Positions 12,301-24,201 of a stretch of 64,000 nucleotides of DNA are shown one piece after another. Origin of the DNA: Diatrype stigma (Eukaryota; Ascomycota; Sordariomycetes; Xylariales; Diatrypaceae); the NCBI GenBank assembly GCA_022225965.2, contig JAKJXP020000002.1, positions 806,001 through 870,000 of the forward strand, written 5' to 3'. The notes under the pieces are model-generated. The model was not told the origin of the DNA. It made no database searches and worked only from the letters and a program-made list of their open reading frames with translations. Position numbers and translations under genes: made by a program. The number at the start of each line of letters is the position of its first letter. The first letter of the stretch is position 1.

Positions 12301-12998
12301 TATCTCTATCTACGGGTATCTATCTACGGGTACCCAGGTCCTATGTAAGTACTAGCTATCTAGGTACTGTTCCGGGCTCCCAGCCCTATAGCTTTTAGAG
12401 TTCTCGTTACTTTACCAATGCGGCGCTAGAGCGTTTCTCCTTGAGCTTCACAGTGTTTGCCCCAGGTATCGACCCTTTGTCATTTCCAATAACACCCCGG
12501 CCAACCCCGGCCTAACCCCGTAACCCACCAGCAGTCCACCTGCCTCATACCCTCATACCCTCATACCCTCATACGGTCATACCTACGTCTGCATATACAT
12601 GCCCCCTGAGAACCTTGGAAGTTGCTGGCAACATCTAACAAGACCAGACGAGACGAGACAAGACACGACACCAATCCAGCCTCGTGTTTGGTGTTAGTCT
12701 CTCTCCGAGACTTACACTTTCTAGGTACCTGCGGCACGCCCAAACGAAGCAGGATCTGTTGGTTGCCTGAAGAAGCGAAGCGAAGCGAACGCGGCTCTTT
12801 CTTGGCTGGCTTGGCTGGCCTCATCCCAGCAAGTCGGTTTAACACTAAGCAACGGCTCTTCCCCGTGCTGCCTGCACGCGCACCTGGAACCCCCGAACAG
12901 GACAGCGATCATTCAGTGGAGCTGATCCACCCGACCTGTGCAACGTGGACGTCGGTGTCGGTGTCGATAGCCCTTCCCGTCCGAGGAACCCTTTCACC
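9344..12998. other. Gene-poor spacer, 3.65 kb
   Basis: No coding region can be supported. The longest open frames (for example 10161-10538 on the minus strand, 125 codons) have no recognisable motif, and their composition looks non-coding. The stretch contains a pyrimidine tract at about 11650-11685 and an 8-bp tandem array at 12543-12582. Its last few hundred bases should be the promoter and 5' leader of ATG26, with no open frame joining it. Confidence 0.5.
12543..12582. repeat. 8-bp tandem repeat, about 5 copies
   Basis: CCTCATAC is repeated four times and followed by a GGTCATAC variant, about 420 bp before the ATG26 start codon. It is a short microsatellite-like array with no assigned function. 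Confidence 0.8.
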
Positions 12999-15900
12999 AT
13001 GCCTCCTTCCGAAGAACATCACCATTCTACGCGTCGGCGCATCAGTAAGAAGCTCCAGAAGAGGCGGAAAGACAACCACCCGACAATGGACCTTCCCGAG
13101 CGACTCAAAGACCATGGCGAAGATGTCGAGGAGGACGTCATACCGCCTATCCAGGGCCCTCAGATGTTCATGAACATGAACCAGTCCATCTTTGGCCTGA
13201 TCGCCGCCGCCGGCTCGACCGTCGATTTCAACGACCGATTCGAGGGCCAGTCCAGCGATGAAGAAGAGGCCGCAGACGATGAATCCAGCCAGCCTCGGAC
13301 CAAGGGCAAGGGACGGGAGGATGTAGCGAACACAACAGTGCTAGACAAAAATGCATCGGGGAAGGACAAGACCGGAAAACATCGTAGGAGGATATCCGGA
13401 CACCTTCTCCGATCCCTGCCTCAACTGCCCCGACTCTCGACGCGCTCGCTATCGAAGCGTTCCAAGTTAAAAGGCCGTCGCGGATCCGACTCGAGCGTCG
13501 ACGGCGATGGCGAAGCTTCCAGCCCTTCCCAGGCAAACGAACCTGAATCTCCGACCCTCGGGGTCACGAAGACCGATCGAGATGGGAGACTTGCGCCCGT
13601 CATGAGCAGGATATTAGAAGCCAGGGCAGAGATGTCGTCGCGACCTAGCTTCGACTTAGAAAGAGCATCCGGCGACTATCGGGGAGGAGACAGCGATAGC
13701 GATGTAACTCGGCCGACCGCCCTTTCACGAAAGTTGAAGGAGATATTCGAGTTTGACGAGTTCGAAGAAGTCGTCGAAGGTATTTATATTCATCCATCCC
13801 CTTTGGCTCGCATTATGACAGCGTCTCCTGGAACAACGTGGCTCACCAAACTGTGTCATCAGAATATCCCTGCTGGCTTCTCCAGAGCGTTCTTCTCCAG
13901 GGGTATATGTACATCACTGCCAAGCACATCTGCTTCTACGCCTATCTACCAAAGAAAGCTGTAAGTGGTGATGTCCCTGATGCCCAACGGCGAATTATGC
14001 TAATATCGTAAGCAGCACGAAACCGCTAAGTCGGGATACTTGTCAAAGAGTGGCAAGAGGAATCCCAAGTATAGCCGCTACTGGATGCGTCTGAAGGGGG
14101 ACGTCTTGGCTTACTATCGTGATGCTGCCAATCTATACTTCCCCAATGGGCAAATAGACCTGCGATACGCCATCTCGGCCAACATCTCCGATAAGGACAA
14201 GGATGGTCTTCACTTCACCGTCGTTACCCATCACCGAACTTACTACTTCCGGGCAGACAGCGCCCCTAGCGCCAAGGAATGGGTGAAGAGTCTACAAAGG
14301 GTTATTTTCCGATCTCACAACGACGGTGACAGCGTGAAAATCTCGCTGCCAATCGCGAACGTTATGGATATCGAAGATAGTCAGATGATCGAATTCGCCG
14401 ATACGTGCAAGATCCGTGTTATTGACAATGATGAGACGTACGCGATAGACGAGGTAAGCTACTTGCCGTGCCCATCATGAAATACGCAGAGGGGAGGTCG
14501 GACTAACAGGGACACACTAGTACTTCTTTTCTTTTTTCAGCTTTGGCAAAGAGGCCATCAGCGTCCTCAAAATTCTCATCGAGGAGGCATCGAAGCAGCA
14601 AACGAAAGAGGTCGCAGAGCCCCAGCGTACCCCAGGCGATGACCCGCTCGTTTCTCCGAGGAAGAGCTCTGCTAGCATGAGACAGGACCCGAACCCGTCA
14701 TCTAGTCACGAGTTGCGATCCCCGAAAGCCCGCGAACATGTCAGAGCCACCTTGTCTCCACAATCACCACGGAGTCGAGCCTCCTTAAGCCCGAGGGCCA
14801 GCGCTGAGTTTGCTCGCAACAACCTTGACCCATTGGGGCTCTTTGGGAGGAAGAGCGTAGACCATGACAATCATGGGGCGGGGTCCCCCCATCGCCGTAG
14901 TTTCAGCGCTGGTAGGTCCCTGAGCGCAAACCGCCGTCATGACCAGCGGGTGGTATCGGATAAGCAAGGGTCCTCCGAATCGTTCGCCCAGTCCTCCGAA
15001 CACAGCGGAATGTCTGCCCTTGTGGAATCGTCTAACGAGGATCCTTCGGGAAGCCAAATTCTGAGAGGGAGCGAGGTCTTCCACAGTCCTACAATACGCC
15101 GCACCATTTCAGATTCTAGTCCTACTAAGGGGGGAAGGTCAGGCAGTAGGAAGCGAACATCTCATAAGCCCGATCCCATATTCCCGGCATCCCATGCGCA
15201 GCATGGTGCTACTACTGGGCATATAGCGGGCATCGGTATGAGCGAGAGTCAAGATCAAGTACTTCCCGACACTCCCACTCTCCAGAACATTGTCAAGATG
15301 GGGACATATCCATTACAGCGCGCCGGCTTATTTGCCAACTACCTAAATCAGACCGGTCGTCGTATGAGCAGCCTGTTAGCTACGGAATCGATGGGCTATG
15401 TCGAAAAGGTGTCAGGCATGTGGAAAGGAGGACGCAAACATTATCATGAACAGACAGGCCTCAAGACCGATGACGAACTAGATGATGAAGATGAGGACGA
15501 ACAAGTTGCGTCAGCGACAGACCGGTTCCGTGCACATTTCGCGCTCCCCGAGACGGAAAAGCTTCAAGCCACTTACTTTGGTTTCCTAAGTCGCGTGCTA
15601 CCCCTATATGGCAAGGTCTACATCAGCGATCATCATTTCTGCTTCCGTAGCTTGTTGCCCGGGACACGGACGAAACTGATCTTGCCTCTCAAGGATATTG
15701 AAAATACCCACAAGGAGAAGGGCTTCCGCTTTGGATACTCGGGCTTGGTCGTTGTGATCCGCGGCCACGAAGAGTTATTTTTCGAATTCCGCCAAGCCGA
15801 CGCACGAGATGACTGCGCGGTAACGTTGCTCCAGAGCATCGATACTGCACGATATCTACGCGAGTCTATAATACTAGACCAGGGCGAGCAGGAACTTGCT

Positions 15901-17914
15901 GATGAGGCCATTGCCGAGCGTGATGCACTTCAAGAAGCCCGCCTACAAGTCAACCCGGAACATGATATCAAGCTGCCACAGCAGACATCTAGTCTTAGTG
16001 ATTCGTCTCCTACAATTCTATTCGACGATCCGAAGGCGTCATTCCTCAACTTCAAGCCCGCCCAGCCGATGAAGGTTACATGTCTCACTATTGGATCTAG
16101 AGGCGATGTGCAGCCCTACATTGCTCTATGCAAAGGGTTGATGGCGGAAGGACACAAGCCTCGGATAGCCACTCACGCCGAGTTCAAGTCGTGGATCGAA
16201 GGTCATGGCATTGAGTTTGCGCCTGTGGAAGGCGACCCAGCCGAGCTCATGCGCATTTGCATTCAGAACGGAACCTTTACCTGGGCTTTTCTGCGGGAGG
16301 CGAACTCGAAATTCCGAGGTTGGCTGGATGAGTTGCTCGTGTCGGCTTGGACGGCCTGCCAAGGCTCGGACCTACTAATCGAGAGCCCCAGCGCCATGGC
16401 AGGTATTCACATCGCCGAGGCGCTCGGCATCCCCTATTTCCGAGCATTCACGATGCCCTGGACGCGGACGCGCGCATATCCGCATGCGTTTGTCATGCCT
16501 GAACACAAGATGGGCGGTGCGTACAACTACTTCACCTATCTCATGTTCGACAACTTGTTCTGGAAGGCAACGGCGGGGCAAGTCAACCGGTGGCGTAACG
16601 CGTGCCTGGGACTACCCAACACGAGCCTCGAGAAATTGCAGCCCAACAAGGTGCCCTTCTTGTACAACTTCTCACCGTCGGTTGTGGCGCCGCCCCTCGA
16701 CTACAGCGACTGGATCCGCGTTACGGGATACTGGTTCCTAGACGAAGGATCGAACTACACGCCCCCCGACGACTTACGCGAGTTCATCGAGAAGGCACGC
16801 CGCGACGAGAAGCGGCTTGTCTACGTGGGTTTCGGCAGCATCATCGTGCCCGACCCGGCGAAGATGACACAGGACGTAATCGACGCGGTGCTGCGGGCGG
16901 ACGTGCGCTGCGTCCTGAGTAAGGGGTGGTCGGACCGGTTGGGCAACGGCGAGCAGGCCTCCGCCCCAGAGGTGCCGCTGCCGCCCGAGATCTTCCAGAT
17001 CAAGTCCGCGCCCCACGACTGGCTCTTCAGCCAGATGGACGCCGCCGCCCACCACGGCGGGTCGGGAACCACGGGCGCCAGCCTGCGCGCGGGAATCCCT
17101 ACTATCGTCCGCCCGTTCTTCGGCGACCAGTTCTTCTTCGGCGCCCGCCTCGAGGACCTCGGCGTCGGCCTCTGCCTGCGCAAGTGGGGCGCCGGCGCCT
17201 TCGCGCGCGCCCTCTGGGAGGCGACGCACTCCGAGCGCATGATTGTGAAGGCGAAGGTGCTCGGGGAGAGCATTCGGAAGGTGAGTACCCTTTTTTCCCG
17301 AAATAAACCACCTCCAAATTATCAAATCACCGCCCCCGTCTCTAGTATATCATGGTGTGTAATCCAACTAATCAAACGAATAGGAAAATGGTGTCGACAC
17401 TGCCATCCAATCCATCTACCGCGACCTCGAATACGCCAAGAGCTTGATTAAGAGCAAGGCCGGCAAGAACGCGGCCCAGGCCAACGCCGCCAGCGCTATC
17501 GGCGGTGATCTGGGCAACACAGCAGACGGCAACCTATCAGTTCACTCCGAAGATGAGGAGGAGAGCTGGACCTTCGTGGGAGGCGGCAGTAGCGGCGCCG
17601 ACGACTTGTTGAATGACCCGGAGCTATTCATTAAGAAGAGCGCCCTCGACGCAGCCGAGGAGGCTGAGGCTGAAACCGAGGCTGCTGAGTCTAGCTTCGT
17701 TAGCAACGGAAGCGGCAGCTTCCTCGATAGGAGCGGTAGCAGCGCCGCCAACACGCATGGGAACGGGAACGGAATCGCCAGCCGGATGGCGAATACTGGT
17801 AATGGCACTCCGCGAGGAACGAGCACGAATACGAAAGTCAAGGCCAAATCCGCCGCCGCCGCCACCACCAATACCAAAACCAATACAAACGCCTCCGTCG
17901 CTGCGGGCTCGTAG
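12999..17914 (+). CDS. ATG26: Sterol 3-beta-glucosyltransferase (Atg26/Ugt51)
   Basis: Transfers glucose from UDP-glucose to ergosterol and other sterols at membranes; the family is required for pexophagy in some fungi. Five exons, 12999-13779, 13863-13960, 14016-14453, 14521-17280 and 17384-17914, encode about 1535 residues. Domain order: disordered basic N-terminus; GRAM domain 1 (about 245-293, [20 protein letters not shown] across intron 1); PH domain (about 294-390, [17 protein letters not shown]); long serine-rich disordered stretch; GRAM domain 2 (about 774-865, [20 protein letters not shown]); GT1 glycosyltransferase (about 956-1380) beginning [17 protein letters not shown] and carrying the sugar-nucleotide motif [19 protein letters not shown]. 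The low-complexity tail is rich in Ala, Asn and Thr. The in-frame codons upstream of 12999 belong to the leader. The acceptor of exon 3 could also be the AG at 14011-14012, which would shift the frame, so CAG at 14013-14015 is preferred. Confidence 0.93.
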
Positions 17915-18471
17915 GACGAGGAGTCGCCGTGCACGGTCGGTTAGTATCGCGGCCTTCGGGATTCTGCCTTGGCTCTCGTGAGATGTTTGCTGGATTTCAT
18001 CGCTAGGCACTGGAGGAGGATTGGGCGACGCATGTTGGGTAATGGATGTGGTGGGGGAGACAGAAGAAACAAGTAGACGGGTGAAAGTTGACGATGGAAC
18101 GGAACGGAACGGAGCGGAGCGGAACCCAGCTACATACTATCAAGCAATCTGTGGTTTGCTACTCGGGCTACAATGCTGTCGCTCTGGCCTCCGGTTCTTC
18201 TCCCTTTTCTTTTCACTTTACGATGTCGAGGTCGTCTTTTGCTTTCCTGATGAGTTAGCACTGGCGTTTCAGGAGTATGCTTTCTTTTTCCCGAGAGGGT
18301 GTGTTTCTTCTTTCTTATATCAGCCAATCAATATGCTACGCTGGCATGTTAGGTCGCAAGTGGAAAGCGAGTTCCAGTTCGTTTATTAATGGGTTACCTC
18401 ACTCAGGTTTTGGGATAAAGATATGACAGGTTAATACATACATGACATGGGATGATGGGCTCGGGCTTATA

Positions 18472-18535
18472 GGTTGGGTTGGGATGGAATGGGATGGGTT
18501 GGGATGGGGTTGGGGTTAGGGGTAATGGTAAGGGA
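18472..18535 (+). repeat. G-rich tract with G-quadruplex potential
   Basis: At least eight runs of three or more G separated by two to six bases (GGGTTGGGATGG, GGGATGGGTTGGGATGGGG, TTGGGGTTAGGGG). This meets the usual pattern for an intramolecular G-quadruplex on the plus strand. It lies about 560 bp past the ATG26 stop codon. Confidence 0.7.
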
Positions 18536-18732
18536 GGGTGAGATAGGGATGGATGGTAGATTATCCGTTTACGAATATGTTGTATGCTTCGATCGGCACA
18601 TACATATATGCATACTTGCTTGCTTGTCTTGCTTGCTTAGATATCTGGTTGGGTAGAGGATCGGTTCAATAGAGATTGTTATGACGTTGGGTTTTTCCTG
18701 TCACATCGATGCTTGGTTGAGTCTCCTGTAAA

Positions 18733-18876
18733 GGCCCGGGGGCGGGGCTTAGAACTCGGGCTAGCTCCGGCCAGGGGGGTGCTCGGGCTTGGATCACTTC
18801 GGGCTACGCAGTTCCGGCTAGGGGGTCTAACCAGTTGCTCAGCCGGGCCAGCTCCGGTCAGGGGGGCTCCGGCTAG
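18733..18876. repeat. GC-rich dispersed repeat, copies 2 and 3
   Basis: Contains AGCTCCGGCCAGGGGGG at 18763-18779, identical to 3218-3234, and AGCTCCGGTCAGGGGGGCTC at 18850-18869, one base different from the first copy. In between are looser units of the CTCGGGCT / TTCCGGCTAGGGGG kind. GC content is much higher than in the adjacent spacer. The array ends about 180 bp from the HET gene's stop codon. Confidence 0.6.
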
Positions 18877-19055
18877 AGGTCATCTATAGTGACTACAGTG
18901 TCTAGGTGGTAGCTATAATGACTAGGTGGCTATAATAGTAGGCCTGTTAGAAAACGATTAAATGGTAGCTGGCACGGAAGCATTTAGCGCGGCTGGAACT
19001 CAAGACGAGGCCTTATTGTGCTCCTCCAGATTGAAGGGGCCCCATGTGCTTAACT

Positions 19056-21331
19056 TTATCCAAGCATCACGTCGATCTGCTCTTTCTGGGCTGCTTCCCA
19101 AACATGCTTTAAGATGTAGCCTGTTCCTTGACGGTAGGCAATCCCATCTTCCCATCCTATCCACATTACGTAATAAACGCTGGAGAAACCATCACGAGAC
19201 CAGTACGCTGTAGCGAAATCGTCTCTTATGTTGTATTCCTTCTCTTTCGGGCCCTGTGCAATTTCTATAAGTTCAAGTCGATCGAAAGGCTGAACCTCCA
19301 CCTGTGGTATGAAATAGCCGGTGCAGCTAGGGTTATGGCCCCAATCCAGAAATGCGTAGTGATCAATACCATAATCTCTATCACTGATGGACTTCTCACC
19401 CGATCGAAACCAAGCCCTGGATGTGGTGCAAGAAATGAATGGCGCATATATTATTGGTGGGACATAGCCAGCATCTGGTACGGCAACAGGGAAGTTAAAG
19501 ATCTGACCTGGTTGTGATGAATGCATGTAGAGGTAAGAAGGCATGTTTGGGTTGTTTTCGAAATGTCTAAACAGATGTCCATCAGAAATACACGATGGAA
19601 GGTTGGCAAAGGCGTCCGGGTGACAGCCATTGCGTTCAGTTCGAACCGCCTTTTGACAATCGAAACAATAGCGTGCCCAGTCTCCAAGCTCGTCAGTGTT
19701 GTATCGTGTCCAACCAGAGGGAATAGGTTGGGAGATCTCATGCCCGAATCCAGTCTGGTATGACGACCAACTGAAAGGGATGGGTGTCCCTATCCCATCG
19801 CGGACCTGATGACTTTGCCAAGTAAGATTCGAGGTAAAAAGCCATTGTTTCGTCCCGAGATAAAATCTATGGTTATCTGTTTCTGGAATGAACCGAACTT
19901 CACCTTGCCAACCAGCCCAACTCCAGCTTGGAATAGGCCTGTTCCTGGTAGGATCCTTTGGTATTCGCCTGGTAATAGCGCCCATCGGACGCCAAAGAAG
20001 TGCGAGGTTGAAGAGGATGGCAGGGATGCCTGAAACAAACCCACCATCACACGATTTTCCAATAGCAACCATGAAGCCAGAGAACGCATCTAGCGCATCT
20101 TCAGGGTAGCTAAGGTCTAACGCGCAGAACTGCCTTATTAAGGAGGATATGTTGTGGACGTTGGGTATGCGACTTGTGAAATCCAAACGGGACGAGTAGT
20201 CGTAGTTGAGAAATGATGGTCCCGCCCATACATTCTCGTTCGGCCAAAACACGCTTTCAAAGCGAGCGCCATGTCCGCACTGCCAAGCTACAGTGTTGTC
20301 GTAGAAAACAAGCTGTCTTCGAGAGAACATTTTCTCCTGTAAAGTCCATGCTCTTGAACTCCAAACGCGTGCGGTACTACGGAATTGGATATCATCCGGG
20401 TCAATAATTTGTTGAAGCTTCATAGATTTGCCGAGCGACCAAGTTCTCGGGTTGTGTGATCTCGGTCCCGAAATATCCGGCAAACCTCGAAGGCCATGAT
20501 CGGAATTGTCCCCATTAGCAGCAATTATTGTCAACGAGGCATTCGCGTAGATGCTAGCCATATTAGCCAGCTCTTCGTGCTTGTTCTCATCGTCCTGTAC
20601 GATGCAGAGGGCATCACACCACAAATAATTCTCGCGGAGATGTCTTGTCAACTTGATTGCATGCAGCACTGTCTTGGGAATTAAGTCCTGGAGCTTCTTG
20701 GCTTCAAGGGCTCTTGGTGTGCAAAGAACCCCAAGATTGTCTTTGGTGGCTGACAACGGGCTGATACCGCCCCAGACATAGCTCAGAGCTATATAATCTG
20801 CACCCGGTGGAAAGGGGACGATGCACCACCGCTGTACGTCGACCAACCATCGTGGTTTTGCGGTGAAAGTTTCACGAAGTGGCCAGTAAGCACAGTCGGC
20901 GTGAAGACAATCACAGTCTCGCTTATACTCTTCAAGCTGAGAAAGACTCATCCAATTTGGATGAGTATCCCTGGTCTGGGCGACCAAAGTAGACACCCCA
21001 GCTGATGGCGACACTGAAAAACAGTTAACAGAGTAAACCTTGCCGGGGCTTGTACGGAACGATTGTCTCAAGAGTGACTTGAATATCAAAGGTTCTCCAG
21101 AAGGCCGACGTTGCCGGTCGAACTTAAAAGTCAAAATGACCTTTATTTCACTCGGCAAACCAGCGCCCAAGTCCTTGAAATCGCTATTCCCGAGCACCAT
21201 ATCTTTGATTAAGTTTTGATGACATTCGCATGTGTCCCTGAGGAGATCGTCGAGTTTCCCTAGCCTTTTCCCGTGTTGGTAATTGATTGGGCCCTGGACG
21301 AGACCCAAAATGTCGGAGCATACTTTGCACT
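19056..21331 (-). CDS. HET-domain (heterokaryon incompatibility) protein
   Basis: HET-domain proteins act in fungal non-self recognition and can trigger cell death when incompatible hyphae fuse. The domain's conserved blocks are all here: DYIALSYVWGG, then NYLWCDALCIVQDDENKHEEL and MASIYANASLTIIAANG, then RAWTLQEKMFSRRQLVFYDN. A C-terminal part of about 400 residues has no domain I recognise. The frame is open from the stop at 21344-21342 to TAA at 19058-19056. It starts with a CKVCSDILGL cysteine pair typical of these N-termini, so a short upstream exon joined at the CAG at 21334-21332 is likely. I could not fix it: the donor at CCA|GTAAGG near 21379 would need a different acceptor phase. 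Without it, the first in-frame ATG is at 21200, giving 714 residues with the HET domain still whole. It does not belong to any operon-like set. Confidence 0.85.
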
Positions 21332-21870
21332 CTGTTGGCGGCTAGTTATTTGGTCAGCATGCACTCTCTTCCCCCTTACTGGCAATGATTTCCTACCATT
21401 CCGCTTAGCAATGCCCAGTCGATTGTGTTGGGTTGGATGCAATATGGTGGGGAAGAGGTTGAACGGCGGGGTACCCGAAATATAGATATGATCAACTGTC
21501 AGTTGCATAGATAGGTAGGGCAGGTAGGGGTAGGTATATATAGGGGCAGACCGTAGGACTGGCAAGGTTGAGACGAATCTGCCTTACACTTGGCTTTTAT
21601 CTCACTGGGCCGGGTTTCGTGGATGGCTGCCACCTTGTAGCAACCATCCTGCTGCATACATGCCCAACTACGTAGTATCTCTCAAGCCTCTTTTCGAGCA
21701 ACCAGCCCGTAAGCTTTGCAACAAGGACTGTACATACAAGCGAGGATATTGCTGCCTGCATACCTGCATACCTGCATACCTGCTTATTACCTAGGTATTA
21801 GGTGGCGCAGTGCTAGGAATTGGGGGAATACCTACAAAGCATCTATCATCTAGGAACAACAGTTTACAGA

Positions 21871-23399
21871 ATGGTGTTTCGAAGAGCCCTAGTGAGTGAC
21901 AGTCCGTCCATTATTCATTCATCACACATAACTACTGCAAGCCCATGTGACTGACTGATTGATTCTTGATCTGATAGGCCGGCCTCGCCGTCGCGCTGCT
22001 AGCAGCGTACCTCTACGAGCGAGCGCCCGTGCTGTACATGATGTACAGCAACGCCCCGCAGCGCATAGCGCGCCTGGCCAATCTTGGCGGTGGCAGCGAG
22101 ATCAAGTTCGCGGACCGCCCGGGCTTCCGCAGCTGCGAGGACGCGCTGCTGGTCGAGAGCCTCGGCGTCGCCCTCGTCGCCTGCGACCCGGGCCGCGAGC
22201 GCTGGAACACCGTCATGGGCGTCAACGTGCCGGATCCAAGCCTCGGTCCCGTGCCCGGCGCCAGCCTGTACGTCTACGATTACAAGACCTTTCCTGGTGG
22301 TGATGGCGATGGCCACGATGAGGAGGCGGTCCTGAGAACTGTGGAGATCGTCGGCTTTCCCCGCTCCGAGGGGGAGGACGGCGACGACGACGGGGAGCGC
22401 GATCTCCACACCCTCGGCATGGCCTTCGACGAGGCCACGGCGACGCTCCTCGTGGCGAACCACGCGCGGTTCGGCGGCGGGTCGCGCATCGAGGTCTTCA
22501 AGCTCGACGGCATCGCCGCGGACGGGACGCAGACGCAGACGCCAAAGGCGACGCACGTCCGCACGGTGCGCCACCCGCTGATCCACGCGCCGAACTCGAT
22601 CGCGCTCGTCGAGGGCGCCGGCGGCGCCGCCTTCTTCGTCACCAACGACCACGCGGTCCCCGCCGCGCGGAACAAGCTCCTGTCCCTGCTCGAGACGTAC
22701 GTCGCGCCGCCGACGGGCACCGTCGTGTACGTCGATATGCGGGGCGAGGCAGAGGGAGAGGGAGAGGTGAAAGCGCAGGTCGTCGCGCGCGTCCCGTTCG
22801 CGAACGGCATCGAGGTGCTGAACGAGACGACGCTCGCCGTGGCGTCGACGAGCCGGGCCGCCGTGTATCTCTACGAGGTGTCGCCGCCTTTCTCTGCGTC
22901 TGCTTCATCACCACCGCCATTCGACTCGGACAGCAGCCGCTCGCCGTACAAGCTGACCTACACGTCCCGGATCCGGGTGCCGTTCCTGCCGGATAACCTG
23001 TCGCTGACGCGCTACTACTCCTCTGGTACTGGTACTGGGGACAAGACAGGAACAGCTACAACCAAGCTCCTCATAGCCGGACACGCCCACGTGCCCAGCC
23101 TCGCCCGCTTCTCCGCCACGCGCCACGCGTGCAACGGCGACGGTGCCGCGGGCGCGGACGCGGAGACGCGCGCGTACTGCGAGAGGTCGGCCCAAGGGGC
23201 GGCCGGTGCTGCTGGGATCGTGGGGCCCGAGGCGCCGCCGTCGTGGGTCAGCGAGTGGAGCGAGGAGGACGGGCTGAGGCATCTGTACGTCGATACCGAG
23301 TACCCGTCGAGCGCGACGGCGGCGAGGGACGGCGATAGAGGCGTGGGGATCATCGCGGGGTTGTATGCGAAGGGCTTGCTTGTTTGGAGGGAGCAATAG
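21871..23399 (+). CDS. Paraoxonase/arylesterase-family beta-propeller protein with N-terminal anchor
   Basis: Related to serum paraoxonases, calcium-dependent six-bladed propeller enzymes that hydrolyse lactones and aryl esters. Two exons, 21871-21891 and 21978-23399, encode 480 residues; the 86-bp intron falls after seven codons (phase 0). The hydrophobic start, roughly residues 5-24 (LAGLAVALLAAYLY core), looks like a signal anchor, as in PON enzymes. Family blocks include LHTLGMAFDE, HAPNSIALVE, FFVTNDHAVPA (the calcium-site Asn-Asp pair), PPTGTVVYVD, VARVPFANGIEVL and a C-terminal GLYAKGLLVW. An insertion around residues 340-400, rich in Ala and Gly, is of low complexity. GC content is high compared with the spacers. 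The natural substrate cannot be told; lactonase is a guess from the family. Confidence 0.82.
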
Positions 23400-24201
23400 G
23401 TTGGTTGGTCAGCGGTAAGGAGGGAGTAGGGAAGGGGGGGAAGGAGGAGTGGATAACGAGATATTGGGGTTGAGGGTGGAGGACACTTTGAGAGTAAGTG
23501 GGTTTTCATTATATATTGACGATGATGGGCAACGGGATAGTTAGGTCGTGGGTGTCTCGGGAACGATCACTGAATGGATAAATGAATGAATAGCCGGAAG
23601 AACCGGCTGATGACATGATCATGGTGAAAAGGGGGTGGGGCTGTGAAGGGGTCAAAAGTTGATTTTGGGTCTGTTTACTTGTCTGCCTACCTTCCTACCT
23701 ATATAAATATCTACAACTTTCTCTCAATGAACGATATATGATAACTACCCTTAAGCCATAACACCCCCTCGTGATACTCATTTTCAAGCTTTCCAACAGT
23801 CACACATACCTCTAGCACCCCACGTACTTATGAACAATCGAACCAGGGTGCTCCTCTTCCGACCAGACCTATGAATTCCAGGTCCTTGAATCTATCACCA
23901 ACCAGAGCGCAAAATCTAGATGAGACTCAGACGACTTGTCGAGTTTAACAGATTCTGTCTATTAGTGAATATGTACCATCTAGGCTAAGGCAATGATATA
24001 CATAAGCCTGCCGCAGTTGCTGATTCGCTGTCTTCATTTTCATCCCATCGTTATCCACATCATCACCTCGACAGGAACTGCAGCGGCGTGGAGTTATCAT
24101 GAATATTCATAAGTATATATACATACTAGGCTTCAGCCGGTCGCCAGTATGCCGTTGATCTATGCGTGAGCCCCCCCTTGCCATAGACAGACAAGCAGTT
24201 A
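23400..24201. other. Spacer between convergent genes
   Basis: This holds the 3' ends of the paraoxonase-like gene and of CDC7. No gene, RNA or repeat structure that I can support is visible. Confidence 0.5.

Larger units (their letters stand above)
17915..19055. other. Spacer between convergent ATG26 and HET genes
   Basis: This holds the 3' ends of ATG26 and the HET gene. No gene is visible. It contains a G-rich tract (18472-18535) and a second copy of a GC-rich repeat (18733-18876), listed separately. Confidence 0.5.

Noticed and set aside
12622..13173. 183-codon open frame on the plus strand before ATG26
   Set aside because: It overlaps the ATG26 leader and first exon in another frame, and has no conserved block.
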